Assembly: GCA_963556495.2 (NCBI GenBank)
Contig: OY747710.1
Coordinates: 36,787,000-36,850,999 of the forward strand
Reading direction: 5' to 3'
Origin: Valencia hispanica
Taxonomy: Eukaryota > Chordata > Actinopteri > Cyprinodontiformes > Valenciidae
Length of the DNA: 64,000 nucleotides
Shown: positions 1 to 14,052 of the stretch, piece after piece
How positions within the stretch are numbered: position 1 is the first letter of the stretch
Layout of the letters: every line of letters starts with the position of its first letter
Notes under the pieces: model-generated
The model's database searches: none
Told to the model about the DNA's origin: nothing
The model's input: the letters and a program-made list of their open reading frames with translations, nothing else
Position numbers and translations under genes: made by a program

Positions 1-3000
1 ATAACAGACCGAGACCTCAGCTGATAACAGGAAGGCTCAATGCTTTACAGCAAAGTTACTGAGTTTTGTTTTTTTGCATTTGATCTTCTAACCTCTGCTA
101 TTGAGCATGCTTTATTTGGGAATATTAACAGCCTGGTGGAAATCTAAAGGTAAGGGTCCATATTCTCAGGCAGATACACACAAAGACTACCGTTTACAGT
201 TCAAATGCTAACTGTCTGACTAAACAAGAGCACTGAATAAGAGTCGGCACTATGTCGCATCAATAGTCGATTGGTAGTCTGATCGGAGCCTTCTCAATCC
301 TAATAGAATCGATTCTTCAAGTGCCTGAAGATAGCCTCCCACAACTGTGCAGGAGTCCACATATGGCAACCACTAATCTTGATGGGGGAAAATATATAAA
401 AGTAAGTAATGAGTTTGGTTCCAAAAGCAGATAGAGAGCTAAGGAGAAACATATTTTACCTTGTTAGAGTTATTTTAACAACAGATGGTTGCACAGCAGC
501 CTTACTGAGTAAATCTGTTTTATGTGAAAATCAATCTTTAGCTGATTACAGAGACAAAGTAAGCCTTACAGTAACCTAATTTTATTCTGGGCTGTCAATA
601 ACTTACTCGCAGAGTGACGTATGATAATTATGTGTGCTGAGTCACACCTCATTAGATCTGCCATTGACAAAGTTTGTCACTTTAAACAGTGGAAGCCATA
701 AGGAGGACAAATGAGGGCTTATTTCTGGCTAATTTTATAAACATATTTCCGCTCATGTGAAAGAGAGCGGAGAAACTTCTGCCACGCATAGTAGCCACAT
801 GCTGCCATCTTTAATATTAAAACCATAATCACAACCCAATTCAAACTGCTGCGTCCCATCATTAGCAGAAAGGCATTACCGACGACCGACATGGCCCAAA
901 AAAAAAAAAAATCAAATCATATCACTGAAGCAAATCCAAGTCATTCTTTGGATCAACTGAAAACATATCTGTAAGTCAAGCAGTGTTCCTTGGATACCTT
1001 TTATATCGGATTACCCTGGCAAGCCAATGTTCTCCTCTTCATGCCTTTCACTTTTATCCACTTCACTTCTCAGGAGTGAGAAATTCAATGGTAAAAACCC
1101 AAAGGTGTGAGCAGGTTCTCCTTCAGCAGCCGCCAATAAACACATGAAAAACATAAAGCCCATGGCAGAACATGGAACGATGACGACATGAATGGCCCCC
1201 AGCGCCCCTAAAAAACACGAGTGCTGGACCGGTCAGGGTTAAAGAAAACTGGCTAAACGCTGAGTTTAAGGGGACCGGCGAACATCAGGCTTCAGTTATG
1301 TAGGCTTCACTGAATGTTTCGGAACACATTTTTGGTTTTCTATAAAAATAAAAACATTTGCTATCAATGACAACATTTCTTTTGGATTTAAAACGACTAC
1401 CTTCCACAGCTTCATTCATGCCAGCATCCTTAATAATCTCCCTGTACCAGGATGCCGTTTCTTTGTAATGCATCATCACCGATACTGCAACAAAAGACGA
1501 GGGGCGCGTATTTTATTAACATGCTCCTCGTGTGCTCCTGTTGCTCAGAATGCCTCGGAGTCACTGGCTGTAGTTCTACACATCTCCCCCTCCGTACATT
1601 TAGTCAATGATAGAATGACAGCGTGTGCAAGGGCACGGCAGATAGGAGGACTGGTGTTCAGCCAAGGTTCTTTATTCTTCTTTTTCCTTCATTGTCTTCT
1701 TTCATTGGAGGCTCAGTCTACTGCGTGCGCTCGGTTACTCGTTTTCTGTCTGCTTTTTGCTCTCTTTCCCCCCCCCCCCTTTTTTTGGTCACACTTGCTG
1801 CCACCGACTGCCCAGCGACCACGGCTCCACACTGGCACCTGTTGATGAATCAGCGGCATAGCACGTTTACACACAGAAACGTGCTTGCTTGATAACATGG
1901 GAAAAAAATCTAATTTTTTTTTTTTTTTTTATCACAGTCACAAGGTTGTCAATCCTAAACCATTGTCTATTTGGAGGATGAATAGCAGGAGTCTTCTTTT
2001 TTTTGGGAGAGCCTGAAGCAACAGTGAGTCAGAGTGAGATGACTCAGCTTTACACAGATACACACAAACACATACACACGTCCTGATCCCGGCGAAGCGC
2101 CGAAACACACGGGGAGCAAAGACACAATCGGACCTAGGAGGCAAACGGCATCCAGGGAACATGACGCCGCCAGCTAGGAGAGTGTCAGCTGCTCAGCAGA
2201 GACTTGCTGCCTCCAAAGTTTTAGCTGGAGGTTAATGATTAACTGTTAAGCATTACAGTTGATGCAGACAGTGCTGCAGCAATAGAAATATATCCTTCAT
2301 CTCTTGAGAGTTTAGTGGGAGGCTTGCATCGGAGCGCTTTAAAAGCTTCCCCCGGAAACACCCAGGCTGGCAGAGCGGGTTAAGATGACGAGGCATAAGG
2401 AGACTCTGGCTGACAAACCCCCAACACTTCGCACAACCAGCAGAGGACCTACTAGTAGGCACAGCGGATCACGGATGTCTCCCTCGGGGAGGCCTTAGGA
2501 GACCAGATATTCTACATCCCTGAAGCTTTATGAGAAACAAATTACAGACCATTTATCACTAGAACAGACCCCAGAGTGTGGCCCTTGTGGTTGGACGTGC
2601 AACTAAAAATAGGGAGGGGCTTTATTTTTCATTTTCTAACATTTCACGTCTTTTCCTCTGCGACTTTATCTGGGTTTTTTTTCCCTGCTGCCACTAAATG
2701 ATGAAGAATCAAGGCCGGCGCTAACGAAAGGCATAGAAGGTGCGATCGTTTACCTCTGGTCCGCTCTGACCCTCCAGACAGGAACATGTTTAAATTAGAG
2801 CCTTAATACAACTCAATATGAAAGACCAAACAACAGGAAGAAGTGAAACAGGGGAATATTTCACTAAATAACTGCATCCAAGCAGCCCAACGCAGTTGCA
2901 ACATTGCAGATGTTGTGTTGCTATGACGACTTTAATTCGTTATGCTCTAAAGTGATTTTTTTTTAATTCACTTCCTGAAAACATTATTGACTTGCCCTGC

Positions 3001-6000
3001 CAGTGGCGATAATGCATCCATGTGTCCAACCCTAGATAACACGCCGAGGACCTCTTCTCACAGCGGGGGAGCGATTAGCCGCAGAGCCGGTGTCGACTGT
3101 GTCAAACGCGGCCGAAACATTTTGACCTTTTAACCCAGGATCCGTGGGTTTGATGCAACAGGGCAGCCAAAAACCAAACGCTGGATTTATTGCAACGGAT
3201 GGGTCCGAATCCTGTCTGGCGGCAGTGATTTTAGTCGTTGGCGCATCAGCATTCGGAGCTAAGACGCTTACAACAAAGCCAAAAAGAAACCAATAGGCCT
3301 GAAAAGTTATCAGGAAAACGATCAGGAATTACTGAAAACTGCAATAAGGATCGATTACAATTAAACCGCATTTTCTTAATAATTTTCTTTTTCATCATTA
3401 CATTGTTGAACGTCACTTTGTGGGCTTCTTCAGAGAGTCTATCCACTGTATATGTTATCAATTAATTATGATATTTCCAAATTGGATTGCTTGTTTTAGC
3501 CAACAACTCTGATAAAAGCTGACGTTTCCACGCGTCTTCATTCCTGCAGCGGCTCTTTACAGTACTGCGGACCTACGCCAGACCGGACCATAAGATGACT
3601 TCTACAGACGTAGCACTGTGTCAGGAGCACTAAACGTTTGTGATGTCACCGTGACTCAAAGAGTCAGAAGCACGTGCGAAAGCAGCGCAGCGCAGAGCAA
3701 TCAGAGGCAAGAAAACTGTAGATTTCAGAAATGTGATGAATCACACTGAAATAGCGGCTCACGTTGGGGAATGTGATTCATCCAATGATCCAGGCAGCAT
3801 GCTATTGTATTGACGCAGGTCAGGTTTTGACAGATTCTACTCTGGAACGTTACATTGTACACTTGCAATTAAAACAGCCTAATTGGCAGCAGCGTAAACT
3901 GCACACTAACTAGTGTTTCAAATGTATCATTAGAGGCACATAGGAGGCTGCTTCAGAAGCCCAGCGTAGGCGGGAGACCAGCCGCTGCAGAGTCCGCACC
4001 GTGTCGCATACAATCTCCTTCTTTGGAGATATTTTAGTGCAGAAAAAGGAGAAAATCCAAGAGCAATGCTTGTCAAGTAGCTTCAGCAAACATTCAGAGC
4101 AGCAGTAGTGGCTTGGGACTGTTACACTAGCAATAACTGAGGAAATAACTTCAAAGCTCCACAGAGGAACAAAAAAGGAGCTTTAGGAGACATCAGGAAG
4201 GACAACTGGAATAATTCTAACCTCTACCTCCAGTGGAGCAGAAATAAAATTCAGGAGCTTATTTGAGGACTGATATAAAGTATCCAAGCATATTTACCAT
4301 CAACAGAGATGGACTCCTGCTGATGGTAACAATGCTGTGATAATCACTGAAAAACATAAGGAACAATTTAAGAAACGGTCAGCCTTATATTCTTGGCTTC
4401 ACTGGGCTAACGCAGAAGTGTTGAGAACAGCAGCCTTTTTTTAAACTCCTGTTATGTCCTGAGGTCCACAGTGACGGTGCTTGTGTCTGTCAGCCTGTCT
4501 GCTGTAGTTTGGTTTTTTTGTATTAATTTACCAAACCAGAACAAAAACAGCACCAGGCGTTTCAGCAAAATGTATTCTGGAACAGGAAACCATCAGCAGA
4601 TATTTAAAAATCCCAATGGTTACCCAAATAAAAACACCTGGGTGAGAGCAGATATCACTTTTATTAAATTATTTATGAAGCCATCAGTGACTGACTGCCA
4701 CAGAGACGTGTCATTTCGGTGGATCTTTTTACTACCACGACGTTCTAAAAAGCTTTAGCCGCAGTTCGCAACTCTGAGCGAATAAAACCGGAGCGATCAC
4801 ATCCGAACCACATTACGTCCTCGGAAGGTTAAAAAGTGGATTCCAATATTGGCTTACAAAGACCAAATATCTCATTAACCTAACAGCTGCAGACTGATGC
4901 AAATATTACTGAACATTATGAACATTTCAGATGATGATCAATAGAATCTGATTGATAAGTTAGCTGTAATATTAGTATTTAAAGTTAGATTTCGGGCTTT
5001 AGCTCTGCCTTTTGCCCCAGGTCTGCAGAGGTCTGGAGGCAGCCCAATCCAACATTAGCACAGACGAAACACTAACAATTAACTGCTGCAGAACAACACT
5101 GCACAGCCAGTTGACTGGCACAGCTGGTCAGCTGTTTGCGTGGGAAGATAATTCAGACTGAAGTACAGGAACAAAATGACCTTATGTAGGGACATAAAAT
5201 CAATTTTGTGTGATGCAGCTGATCAACAGTTTTCACTTCCGTCGGTATCTCTGGCTTTGATTTGGCGTCTGAACATCACAGAGGGGAGAGAAATAGTCTT
5301 TTTGGAAAACAGGAAAGCAGCGCTTTGTGGTGTGATCTAATACTCGACGGCGTGTTCTGATTCAGGAGAGCAAAATAGTTGGCAAGTACCGGAGAAACAT
5401 TTAGATTTTGGTGCCGCGCCGCCAGATTACCTGGAGCCCGTCGACCTTTTACAGATGGATCGGGAATCCCTGTTGGGAGGAATTCTGTTCTAGCGCTGTA
5501 AATCTGCCAGGATTCGCAGCGAGCTACTCGTCACTGAAGCCCTCGTTAACTTAAAGAGTGACAGATGGAAAGCCCGGCCCTTCAAAAGTCAGCATCCCAA
5601 CAAGCTTTGGCTTCCACCCCTACAGACACTAGGCCGGCCTTCCTTACACTAATGACCTTTAGCTAACATTGGCGAATGTGTATCCTTGCCCGGTTTTCAG
5701 CAGCTGCTCATTAGCGACGGAGGCCTGTTAGACTTTTCTCCCTGTCCACCTTTCCCTGCAGCTGCTCGCCTCCCTCCCGTCACTCACAGCAGCTTCTAGC
5801 AGGATCTGTTGCACTTCACTGGGAAGCAAGGCTCGATAGGAGAGGATCACACCGTCCACCTGTAAGCTCACACATCAACCCTGACAATGACAGTGTGTGA
5901 CACCTAGCACATAGCGAGCCAGTTATCCAGTCTCAGGACCGTGTCAGTGTCTTCAGAGGTCACCTGGTCAGTAGCAGTCCACCGAAGCAGCAGTCAAGAG

Positions 6001-6416
6001 ACGCGTGGTGGCTCTGGAGGAGCTGTAGAGATGCACAGCTCAGCAGGGAGAGGCTGCTGACAGGACAGCTATTATTCATTCACTCCGCAAATCTGACTAT
6101 AATGCAAGAAGCTAATAAAAGACAGCCTTTAAAACACCTACAGGAGGAGCTTAGGTGCAAATCACCTTGAAAACAATTCCCACTGTGACACATACAGGAG
6201 GCAGCATCATGATGTGGGGATTTCTTTACTTTGGCAGCGACAGGGCAGGCGCTCAGATTTGATAACTGGTCCACTGCATGTTTTAGACGTTTACCATAGG
6301 GATGAACATAACTGGCTAACCGATTAACTCCTGATAATGACGGAACAGAGTAGAACCCTTTTGCCTGCTTAATTGCAGTTCATGTCCTTCGACTGAGCTT
6401 GTGTGTATTAGATTTT

Positions 6417-6436
6417 GTGCCACTAGAGGGCGCTAT
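6417..6436 (+). promoter_or_regulatory. Strong CTCF-like binding motif
   Basis: The sequence GCCACTAGAGGGCGCTA reads as a near-perfect match to the vertebrate CTCF core (CCACTAGAGGGCGCT on the plus strand). It lies inside eif3h intron 2, away from any recognised transposon. Such motifs commonly anchor cohesin-dependent chromatin loops. Occupancy is inferred from the motif only. Confidence 0.6.
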
Positions 6437-7126
6437 CAAAAATTTTATTCTAAAATTTGAGCGGTGAGCTTGTCATGTGGATGAAACAAATCGCATGTAG
6501 GGTGCAGAGAGACGCGCTCATGTCTCGTTGTGCTGTTGGTTCCACGAATCGCATTGATGAAAACAACAAAACGTGCAAGTTCTATAGAATTTCATCGACT
6601 CGCACCCCTCTCAAGGCAAACGAGAGACGTCTATGGTAGCGAGCGCTTAGAAGAAGTGATTGCAACAAAATTCAACGATCACGATCATATCAGGTAAGCC
6701 TCCTTGGCTGACGGGGTCAAAAAAATCAGGTCATAATCTAATTTTAACAGTCAGTTTTAAAAATGATATATTGAGTAGTATTGAACTACCATTCATTTTT
6801 ATTAATATTGGACGTTGAGCCCCTTTGGTCTAGAAAGAAATCCTGTAGACCGGCGGAAAGTTAATGCGCCCAGAATACTCGTGTATTCCTGGTACATCTG
6901 ATCTGTGCCATCAGAGGGTCAACAGATTGTGCAAACGTAGATATGCTGATCTTTCTTAAAGGAGTCATGACCTGTAATTTTCATTTTTCCATGAGAAAAA
7001 ATGTATGTTATGATTGCCTAACGATTATACACATATTTAAAAGTGAAGCGTTTGTTTACCACTGGGTTTGTCAACCAGCCCACGTGCACGCGCACTCAAA
7101 TACGTGGTTTTAATTTCTGGCCAACT

Positions 7127-7137
7127 TGACGTCAAGT
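7127..7137. promoter_or_regulatory. CRE-like palindrome near GC-rich stretch
   Basis: TTGACGTCAAG is a perfect palindrome containing the CREB/ATF core. It sits next to a pyrimidine-rich, CpG-containing stretch at 7.18-7.23 kb, directly before the palindromic repeat at 7.25 kb. It could be a regulatory remnant of a transposon rather than a host promoter, because no gene starts here. Confidence 0.25.
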
Positions 7138-7247
7138 CGGCGCAGGATATACCATATATAGACATCGCAGACCTATGCTGCAGGAAGCCCGCCCTCCCTC
7201 TCTCCCCTCTCCCCCTCATATTCAGTCGAGCGCCGCCATTACTGAAT

Positions 7248-7530
7248 TCTAGTGATGGGAATTCCAGCTCTTTTTGGAGAGCCAGTTCTTTTGGCTTGAC
7301 TCGCCATAAAGAGCCGGCTCTTTATGCTCCTCAGATTTTCTGTTGCTTAAAGTGTATTTATTACCAAAATTAATGCAAAATGATGTGTACCAAATGTACC
7401 AAAACAAGCAAGGGGGGGGAATGAAAAAATAAAAAAAACGGCTCCCAATGACGAGCCGACTCCCATCGTTCACTTCAAAGAGTTAGCTCTTAGAGCAGGT
7501 TCGTTCTAGACCGACACATCACCGATTCGA
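7248..7530. repeat. Palindrome-rich interspersed repeat, hAT-like ends
   Basis: The element opens with TAGTGATGGG and closes near the inverted relative CATCACCGA. Between them are repeated AGAGCC and GAGCCG words on both strands (for example AAAGAGCCGGCTCTTT, a perfect palindrome). This resembles short non-autonomous hAT-type repeats with TAGTGATGGG-like ends. No protein is encoded. The borders are approximate and no target duplication was resolved. Confidence 0.4.
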
Positions 7531-8867
7531 AGTACGAACTCCACCGTGAAAGATGCAGAAAGTTTCTTCACGCAATGATGCATGAAGAAGACATATTCGT
7601 GTCAGCCTTTTATTTTAATCAGCTAAATAAGCTAAAACCATTTCTACCAGAAACGTAGTGCACACGTGAGTTGCTCTGTTCTTGACTGCCAGAATCAACA
7701 TGGAAATATTTTTTCAATTTTTTTTTTTACGAATTTGGGACAATATCAGGCGAAGTTGGCATCGAAGCTCCATTTGGAAAAAGGGGCCATTCCAACAATC
7801 AGAGACTTGCCTGCAATTGAAACGGTAAGGCTGTGTTTTTATTGCTCTGCTGTGTGTAACAAACAGCAGCTAACTGCTAATGTGGCTATTGTATGCTAGC
7901 GGGAGTAGTAGATATGGGTTAGATATGCTGAAGCGTTACATGCGGTGTCAACCCCCCTCGTTCCTCCCACCAATCAACGCGCCCCTCATTTGCATTATTA
8001 CCATGGTCGTCCACAACAGCCAAAGTATCGTATCAGATCTCGGGAGACAATAATGCCTTCAGAAATAAGGGTCAGAGGAGCTCTGTGTTTATTTTTTTCA
8101 ACTTTCTTTTTTAGAAGGGCCTGAAAGACTATAATAGAGCGTGGGTATCCAAGGTAATACTAGACTAAAAACGACTAAGCTGTAAATAATCTCGAGCTAT
8201 ATAGCCAGTAGCCTCAGATATTAGTTGGTGCAAATTGTCTCACTCAGTCTCATCAGTTTTCAATGTATTTTTAATTTGGAATTTGCCCAATTTAGTTATT
8301 TGTTTTCTTCCAGTCAAAGTATTGTCGGAGTCAAAATGCGTGACGTTCAACTTAAAGTAGGCCAATGTCACACATGATTTCTTGTTCTAAAATGGCTTGG
8401 CATTACCTGTTAAGAGTCATCGGTTTAGTAAACAAAGAAGAAATGTCAGGGTAATTATTTAGTTCAATGTAAGGAAATTAATGTGTGGCGCTCACGAAAC
8501 AGCGCCGTACAATGGATGACAGCTCCTCTCACTCATCCCACTGGCACCACTCCTTGTATTTGTATGTTATAACCCGTGTGCTACCTTGGTTGTGCATCAA
8601 AATAATGTTCAGACGAGTGGATGAAAAAGCGGTTGTGTTACTTATTAGGCAGGCGCCAAGGTGGTCGGGGGGTTTGTTAACCGCTAAGGGGTTCAATAAA
8701 TGGTTAAACAACATTTGGAACATTTGGATCCCTAGTTTACCGTGAAACCATAATGATTTCCCTTCCGCTTCACAATTATGCACTACGTTGTGTAGCTCTA
8801 TCACTCTAAATCCAAACAGAATAATTTCAACTAAATGCTTGTAATTTGGTCAAATCGGACAAAGTTT

Positions 8868-8898
8868 GAGGGGTGTGAATACTTTTGGGAGGCGCTCA
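8868..8898. mobile_element. End fragment of a Tc1-like DNA transposon
   Basis: GAGGGGTGTGAATACTTTTG matches the terminal sequence I know from common fish Tc1-like elements, whose ends read as 'CAAAAGTATTCACACCCC' in the other direction. Only one end is recognisable; the rest is deleted or too diverged to trace. Confidence 0.4.
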
Positions 8899-9384
8899 AT
8901 TGAAAAAATCCATCAAGATGATGCATTTTTGGCCTGACTCTTACCCAGCTCATTGCTAATAAAGAAGAGCCAACACTCAGTCGAGCGCCAGCGTTCAGTG
9001 AGAACTTATTTTGAGCCGCTCTCGCTCTGTTTTGTGAGCCAAAGACGATAAGACTCCGAGGCGATAAACGTTTGGAACCCAATGTCACTCACCGTGATCA
9101 GATTCAAATCAATTATTCAACTTCTGCGGGGCCAAAAAACAAAACAAAAACATTTTCCACAGAAACGTCTCAAATGAACGTTTCCCGCCGCCATCTGGTA
9201 GATCAAGCAGAGAACTCGGGAGCTAATAAAAAAAAAAAAAAAACTAATCGGCCCGATTTGCAGTTCATGACGGCAGACGCCTTTATCAGCAATGAATGCA
9301 ACAGGAAAGCAGAGGACTGTTACTGAAGCATTCAAACATGCTGATCCTATAAATCCAGACGCGGACCACTTCGCTCTCGCTCAC

Positions 9385-9541
9385 CTTCATCGAAGTCTGC
9401 GTCGTCCTCCGTGTGCTGGGGGAAGGGGAAGCAGTTGGTGATCTCCAGCCGGTCGTCGACTACCAGGCCCAGCAGGACGCCCTGAACCACCTCGCTGCCC
9501 TGGCCCTCTTCCTGGTAGTGCTTAATAATCTTCAACACCAC
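9385..9541 (-). CDS. eif3h: eif3h coding exon 2 (N-terminal MPN domain)
   Basis: The exon encodes [20 protein letters not shown], then [20 protein letters not shown] and [12 protein letters not shown]. This is an almost unchanged match to the start of the MPN (Mov34/JAMM-like) domain of vertebrate eIF3h. eIF3h belongs to the eIF3 octamer core, which binds the 40S ribosome during initiation; its MPN fold is non-catalytic and structural, pairing with eIF3f. The exon is 157 bp (phase 0 in, phase 1 out), with a CAG acceptor before GTGGTG and a G|GTGAGC donor. It is 9.6 kb downstream of exon 1. The split codon GTN or GNN at its end continues outside the window. Confidence 0.96.
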
Positions 9542-11308
9542 CTGAGAGAGAAGAAGGCAAACATCAGTCAGAAGATTTAACGAGAGCAAAGAGGAAACAA
9601 GTGAAGAGGCAAGCTGGGGAAGTCTTTTTACTTTCTTGCTAAAAATGTCATTTGATATTTCTGACCTGAAGTTTCATTTCCCGCTGTTTCGGCTTTATTA
9701 TCCTCTGATTTATGCCAGCGAGTTTAAATGCACCTCTGCTTGTCGGGTGGATTAGTCCCGATTACTGTGATTTACAGCATTTTTTGTTTTTCAGAAACTA
9801 AAGCGAACCGTTTGTCGACTCATTTCTCCCTGATCTCCGGCTTTTTCTTTTACTGCAGCACAAACAAATGAACCTACTTAATTAGCATAAAAAAGGGGAC
9901 AATACAGACAAGAGCTGTGTGACCTTTGAATATAGTTAGCCGTCCTGTGAAAACTAGATATTAAACAAATTACCTAATCATATAATGTATTGCTCCATGA
10001 AAGTAATCCATTTTTCATTAAGAATTGTTCCTTAAACACATGCGCAAGTGCGCGTAGCATTTATAAAAGGCATATATTTGTACAGCACGTTGGAAAAATT
10101 ACACACTGAAAAACATGAGGAATGATGTACACCGCTCCAGTCAGACGGCTATAAAATGTTAATAAGCGGTGCGAGGAATCCTTGTACTCGAGCTTTTTAA
10201 AACAAAGGAAGCATTTTAATCTGTCTAAATGTGACAAACATGTCGGGAATTGGCAGCAAACACGACGTGACACTGAAAAAGTCCACAAATGTGGCTTCTC
10301 CCGATGGCTTCTCAGATGAACCAACAACCGGTTTATCTCCTCTGAAGCCTACACTAGAAACCGCTTAACTACGTCAGATAAGAAAGTCCTCAACAGCAAG
10401 TTTTCTTCAGCATCTCTCTGTTCGTGATAAGAGAGAGACAGACATACTGTCTGGTTTGAAGTTCCAGTTTTGCATTAACATCACATCTGTTTATCTGCTA
10501 TATTTAGACTTTTGCAGAGCCTTGCAAAAGAATTTATGAAGCTTGAAAGTCGGATTAAAAACAAAAAGTACAAGCCGTGCATCTTTTTCCTTTCTCTTCA
10601 CAACTACCTTCCGCTTTGTGTCGGTCCATCACATAAAATCCCCATAAACTACACTGAAGTTTGTGGTTACGTCACTTCTTGTTCAGGCCGCTGTGCCAAA
10701 ACTGAGACGGACAGAGAAAAGCAACAAATGTGTAAGCCTGCCGCAGCTGCTTTCACACACTTGATTGAAACGAATCGGTCATTAACTAGTCTGTGCTGAA
10801 CCTGATGACAGAGTGAAGAGGTAAATCAATCATTTGCTGGTGGTGTGTGGGAATGGGGGGGGCAACAGACACATGCAGCACAGCGCTGCCAAAGACGAAG
10901 TAGGGCTGGAGAACCGTGCTTTAGAAGGTAAAATATCTATTGTCTATTCAAACCTAAAACACTTCCTTTTCAAGGCCTGCACATGAACTTGAAAGTCTGC
11001 AAAAGAAACAAAAAAATAATAAAAAAATCTGTCAAAACCTTGAAAGAGAGACAAAAATAATCCATTCCAGGACAATCCGCGAGCAGCACATGAAGTAGCC
11101 AACCGAACCAAAAATCATAGTGTAGTGATGAATTTTTTAAAATCCTGCGTTTATCAAGATGCTGGTTAGACTGTAATGTTTGGGGTCTCCATAAAAATAG
11201 ATTAGGCTCCATGCATACATAGTGTATCACCAAAATCCAAGTATTTAACAGTGTAATCAATCACTGAGGTTTTTATTATACATTTCCTCTGAGCTTTGAA
11301 GGTAAAGA

Positions 11309-11432
<124 letters not shown>

Positions 11433-13194
11433 CTTTGAATTAGAAAACATATGTTATAACGCATGTTATCACCATTTATTAGCAAATACTAAGGAGAGCA
11501 CTCATGGATTTAGGATCCAATAAAATCATTAAGCAGCCATATAGAAAGCCCATAAACTGAGTAAAGTAAACGGATGAAAAGATTCAAAACACAAACTTCC
11601 TACATCAACTTTAATGAAGCTGAGCTCAAAAATATCACGAACAGTGCTTTAAGCTTTTTTTTTTTGCTCTAATAAAGAAATGCAAGCAGGATCTAAATCA
11701 CAGCAGATGGTTGACCTGCTGTGACACAGAGACACGCGAATCGCTTTCACAAAACTGTTTCATCATAAAGAAAAGACGAGCCTTTCTCTGAGCCACTCGT
11801 GTCCCACATCTGTCATTCTAAAATCTAAAATACGTCGGCATTTAGCCTCACTGCCACTGGAGAAACTACCCTCGGTTTTAGTCCGGTAACTTGTTCAGTC
11901 AGCTGGTTGCACAGAATGTCCGTCACCGCTACTTCACAACGTCCGAGTCACCAAGCCGACTAAATCTTTCATAAGTCTGCTGTGACGAGGCAGTGAATAC
12001 CTTGTTTGGTGCTTACAGAAAACGGACGCTCTGGGGTGCGCCGACAGGAGCGAGGCTGCTCTGAGGTCAACTCTGACCACCAAGAACAACCGGCCACCTA
12101 CTTACAACCATCACCACCTAGAGCTGCATCATATTACTCAAACATGCACCAATATTGGCATAGTGGCTGGCATCTGCTCCATTGCCACACAAACAACTTG
12201 GTTGTAGTATCCTGACCACCTTACTACCTCTATACCTTCTAAATTACCGGCATGGAGACCAATCGTTTCCATTATTACATCAAGGTTCTATTGACATCTG
12301 CTGCTTTTGGCAATGAAACGAGTAACCTTAATTTTTTTATTGACTTTTAACTCACTACCACCTCTTCACTTAAAAAGACGCTTCATCAAACACACGGTAA
12401 CAGAGAACGGCAACAATTGGTCCGCTGCAGCCCGGGTAGATCTTCGCGAGATGCTTATTGCGTAGGGTGATGTCGCAGTCGCCATGTCGCTAAACCTCAC
12501 ACACCCTCAGTAACTTGCATAATAAGAAGACCTATATACCAACCCCCCCTGAACCCTCCACTTGCTATTTGAAGAGGAAATTCTGGGACACGTTACTCCA
12601 GCGACCACAGATGGGTTGAGCGGTGGAGTAGGAAGCACCACCTGCAAACTCCATCCATGTGCATCCAACATGAGCAAGCATAAAAGGCCAGCTGGCATTC
12701 AGCACCACTTGAGGAGGAAAGGAAAGCATCTACAGCTTTAGGGGAGGAAATACTAAATGTATAGTTAGAGCTCTTTGAGCATATTTTGTGATATTAAAGA
12801 CCATATATATCAAAATATATATATATATATATATATAAAGTATAAAGTTCAATCATCATTACTGGGGTTAATTTTTAAAGCTAGAGCAGAAAGAAAACGC
12901 TCTCTGTAGGATTTAGACGCTTGTTTAGCCTCTAAATCAGTGTCACTAAAGGCAATAATGGTGTACTTCTCCACATACAGACAAGCCCCACAAATAAGAT
13001 GGCAACCTATTAAAGTACATACAGGCATACAAGAAAGTGAAAAAAGTCATGCAGCTTGTCTACATGAACAGAAAATGGTTTGAAAAAATAAATAATGAAA
13101 AAAAAAAAAAAGCTGAAAAGCACAGTGTAGACAGGGAGAGCATAAATCACACTGATAAGAGTGTGGGCAGGTCACAGCCAAAGGCATTAATAAT

Positions 13195-13215
13195 ACACAC
13201 ACACACACACACACA
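13195..13215. repeat. (CA)n microsatellite
   Basis: About ten CA units lie in eif3h intron 1, followed at 13297-13318 by an imperfect CA-rich second tract. Confidence 0.9.
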
Positions 13216-14031
13216 GGAGCAGGGGTGGCAGTTCTACACCCATGATCACAACAAAACAACCAACACCACTATAAGGGAGCCCGGGCCCCCACGCTCTCAC
13301 ACACATACACACACACAAACGCACGGGCCCCCGTCCGGGGAGATGATTTATTTTCGCCGAGTGCCGGACTTGTCATGCAACAAGTTAAGAGCTGGGGGCA
13401 GTGAGGAAAGCGACGATATCAGGCAGAGAAGGGAGAAAAGCAAATCTCATTCCCTGCCAGCCAGCCAGGCTTTCCAAGCTTGTTTTTTTTTGGGTTGCTG
13501 AGAGAGAGAGGAAGACGAGGAAGGTCTGAGCAAAAGGGCTCAAGTGGGGAGATCTGGACGGTGAAGGTGGGGATGTTGGGTGAGGAGGAAATGTGGAGGA
13601 GAGCAGGAACAGGGGGAAGGGGGTCTCTGTGTTAGACAGGTGGGGCAACAACAAGAAGGGAGGCGAGGAGGAAGATGGTGGGGCGGGGCGGGGCAGGGGG
13701 ATTTACCGGCTCCCTTATGCACCTGTTCCGAGCTTTGGCTCCGTTTCTCTGCCATCTAATAGCTTTTCATCCCATCAGTGAGAGCAGATATGCTTTCAGC
13801 TATCTTAACTCTTGGCAATCTCTCCGTTGCGCACTTAAAAGGCAGCCTTCTGGGAACAGATTGGGGGGGCAATCGACCAAAAACATCTGCAGTAAGGTCA
13901 AACAAAGGGAGCAACATTTAAGTTGGGAGAAACTCCTGAGTCTAGAGAAATGCTTCAAAGACGGAGGGGGGACTGAAGGGGCATCCGTAGTGAAAGGAAG
14001 GAAGGAAGGAAGGGGTGGTGGTAGTGGTATT

Positions 14032-14052
14032 GGGGGGGGGGGGGGGGGGGGG
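14032..14052. repeat. Poly-G tract
   Basis: Twenty-one consecutive G residues follow a GGAA tandem (13995-14012) and a GGT-rich stretch. It can form a G-quadruplex in principle. A matching run of 16 C residues occurs at 14282-14297, about 230 bp away, so the two tracts could also pair. Confidence 0.9.

Larger units (their letters stand above)
1..9384 (-). other. eif3h: eif3h intron 2 (partial, continues left of window)
   Basis: This stretch lies downstream of eif3h coding exon 2 in the direction of transcription. I searched the reverse strand for the continuation of the MPN domain expected in exon 3 and found none, so intron 2 exceeds 9.3 kb. Except for the sites listed separately (CTCF-like motif, palindromic repeat at 7.25-7.53 kb, transposon end near 8.87 kb) I see only short chance reading frames. 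TRPS1 neighbours EIF3H in human, so long-range trps1 enhancers could sit here, but that is inference. Confidence 0.7.

Noticed and set aside
1285..1479. Small minus-strand frame with MHYKETASWYREIIKDAGMN
   Set aside because: It looks more protein-like than chance, but I recognise no family, it lacks splice context, and eif3h exon 3 should read VQYQMEMMRSLRHVN instead.
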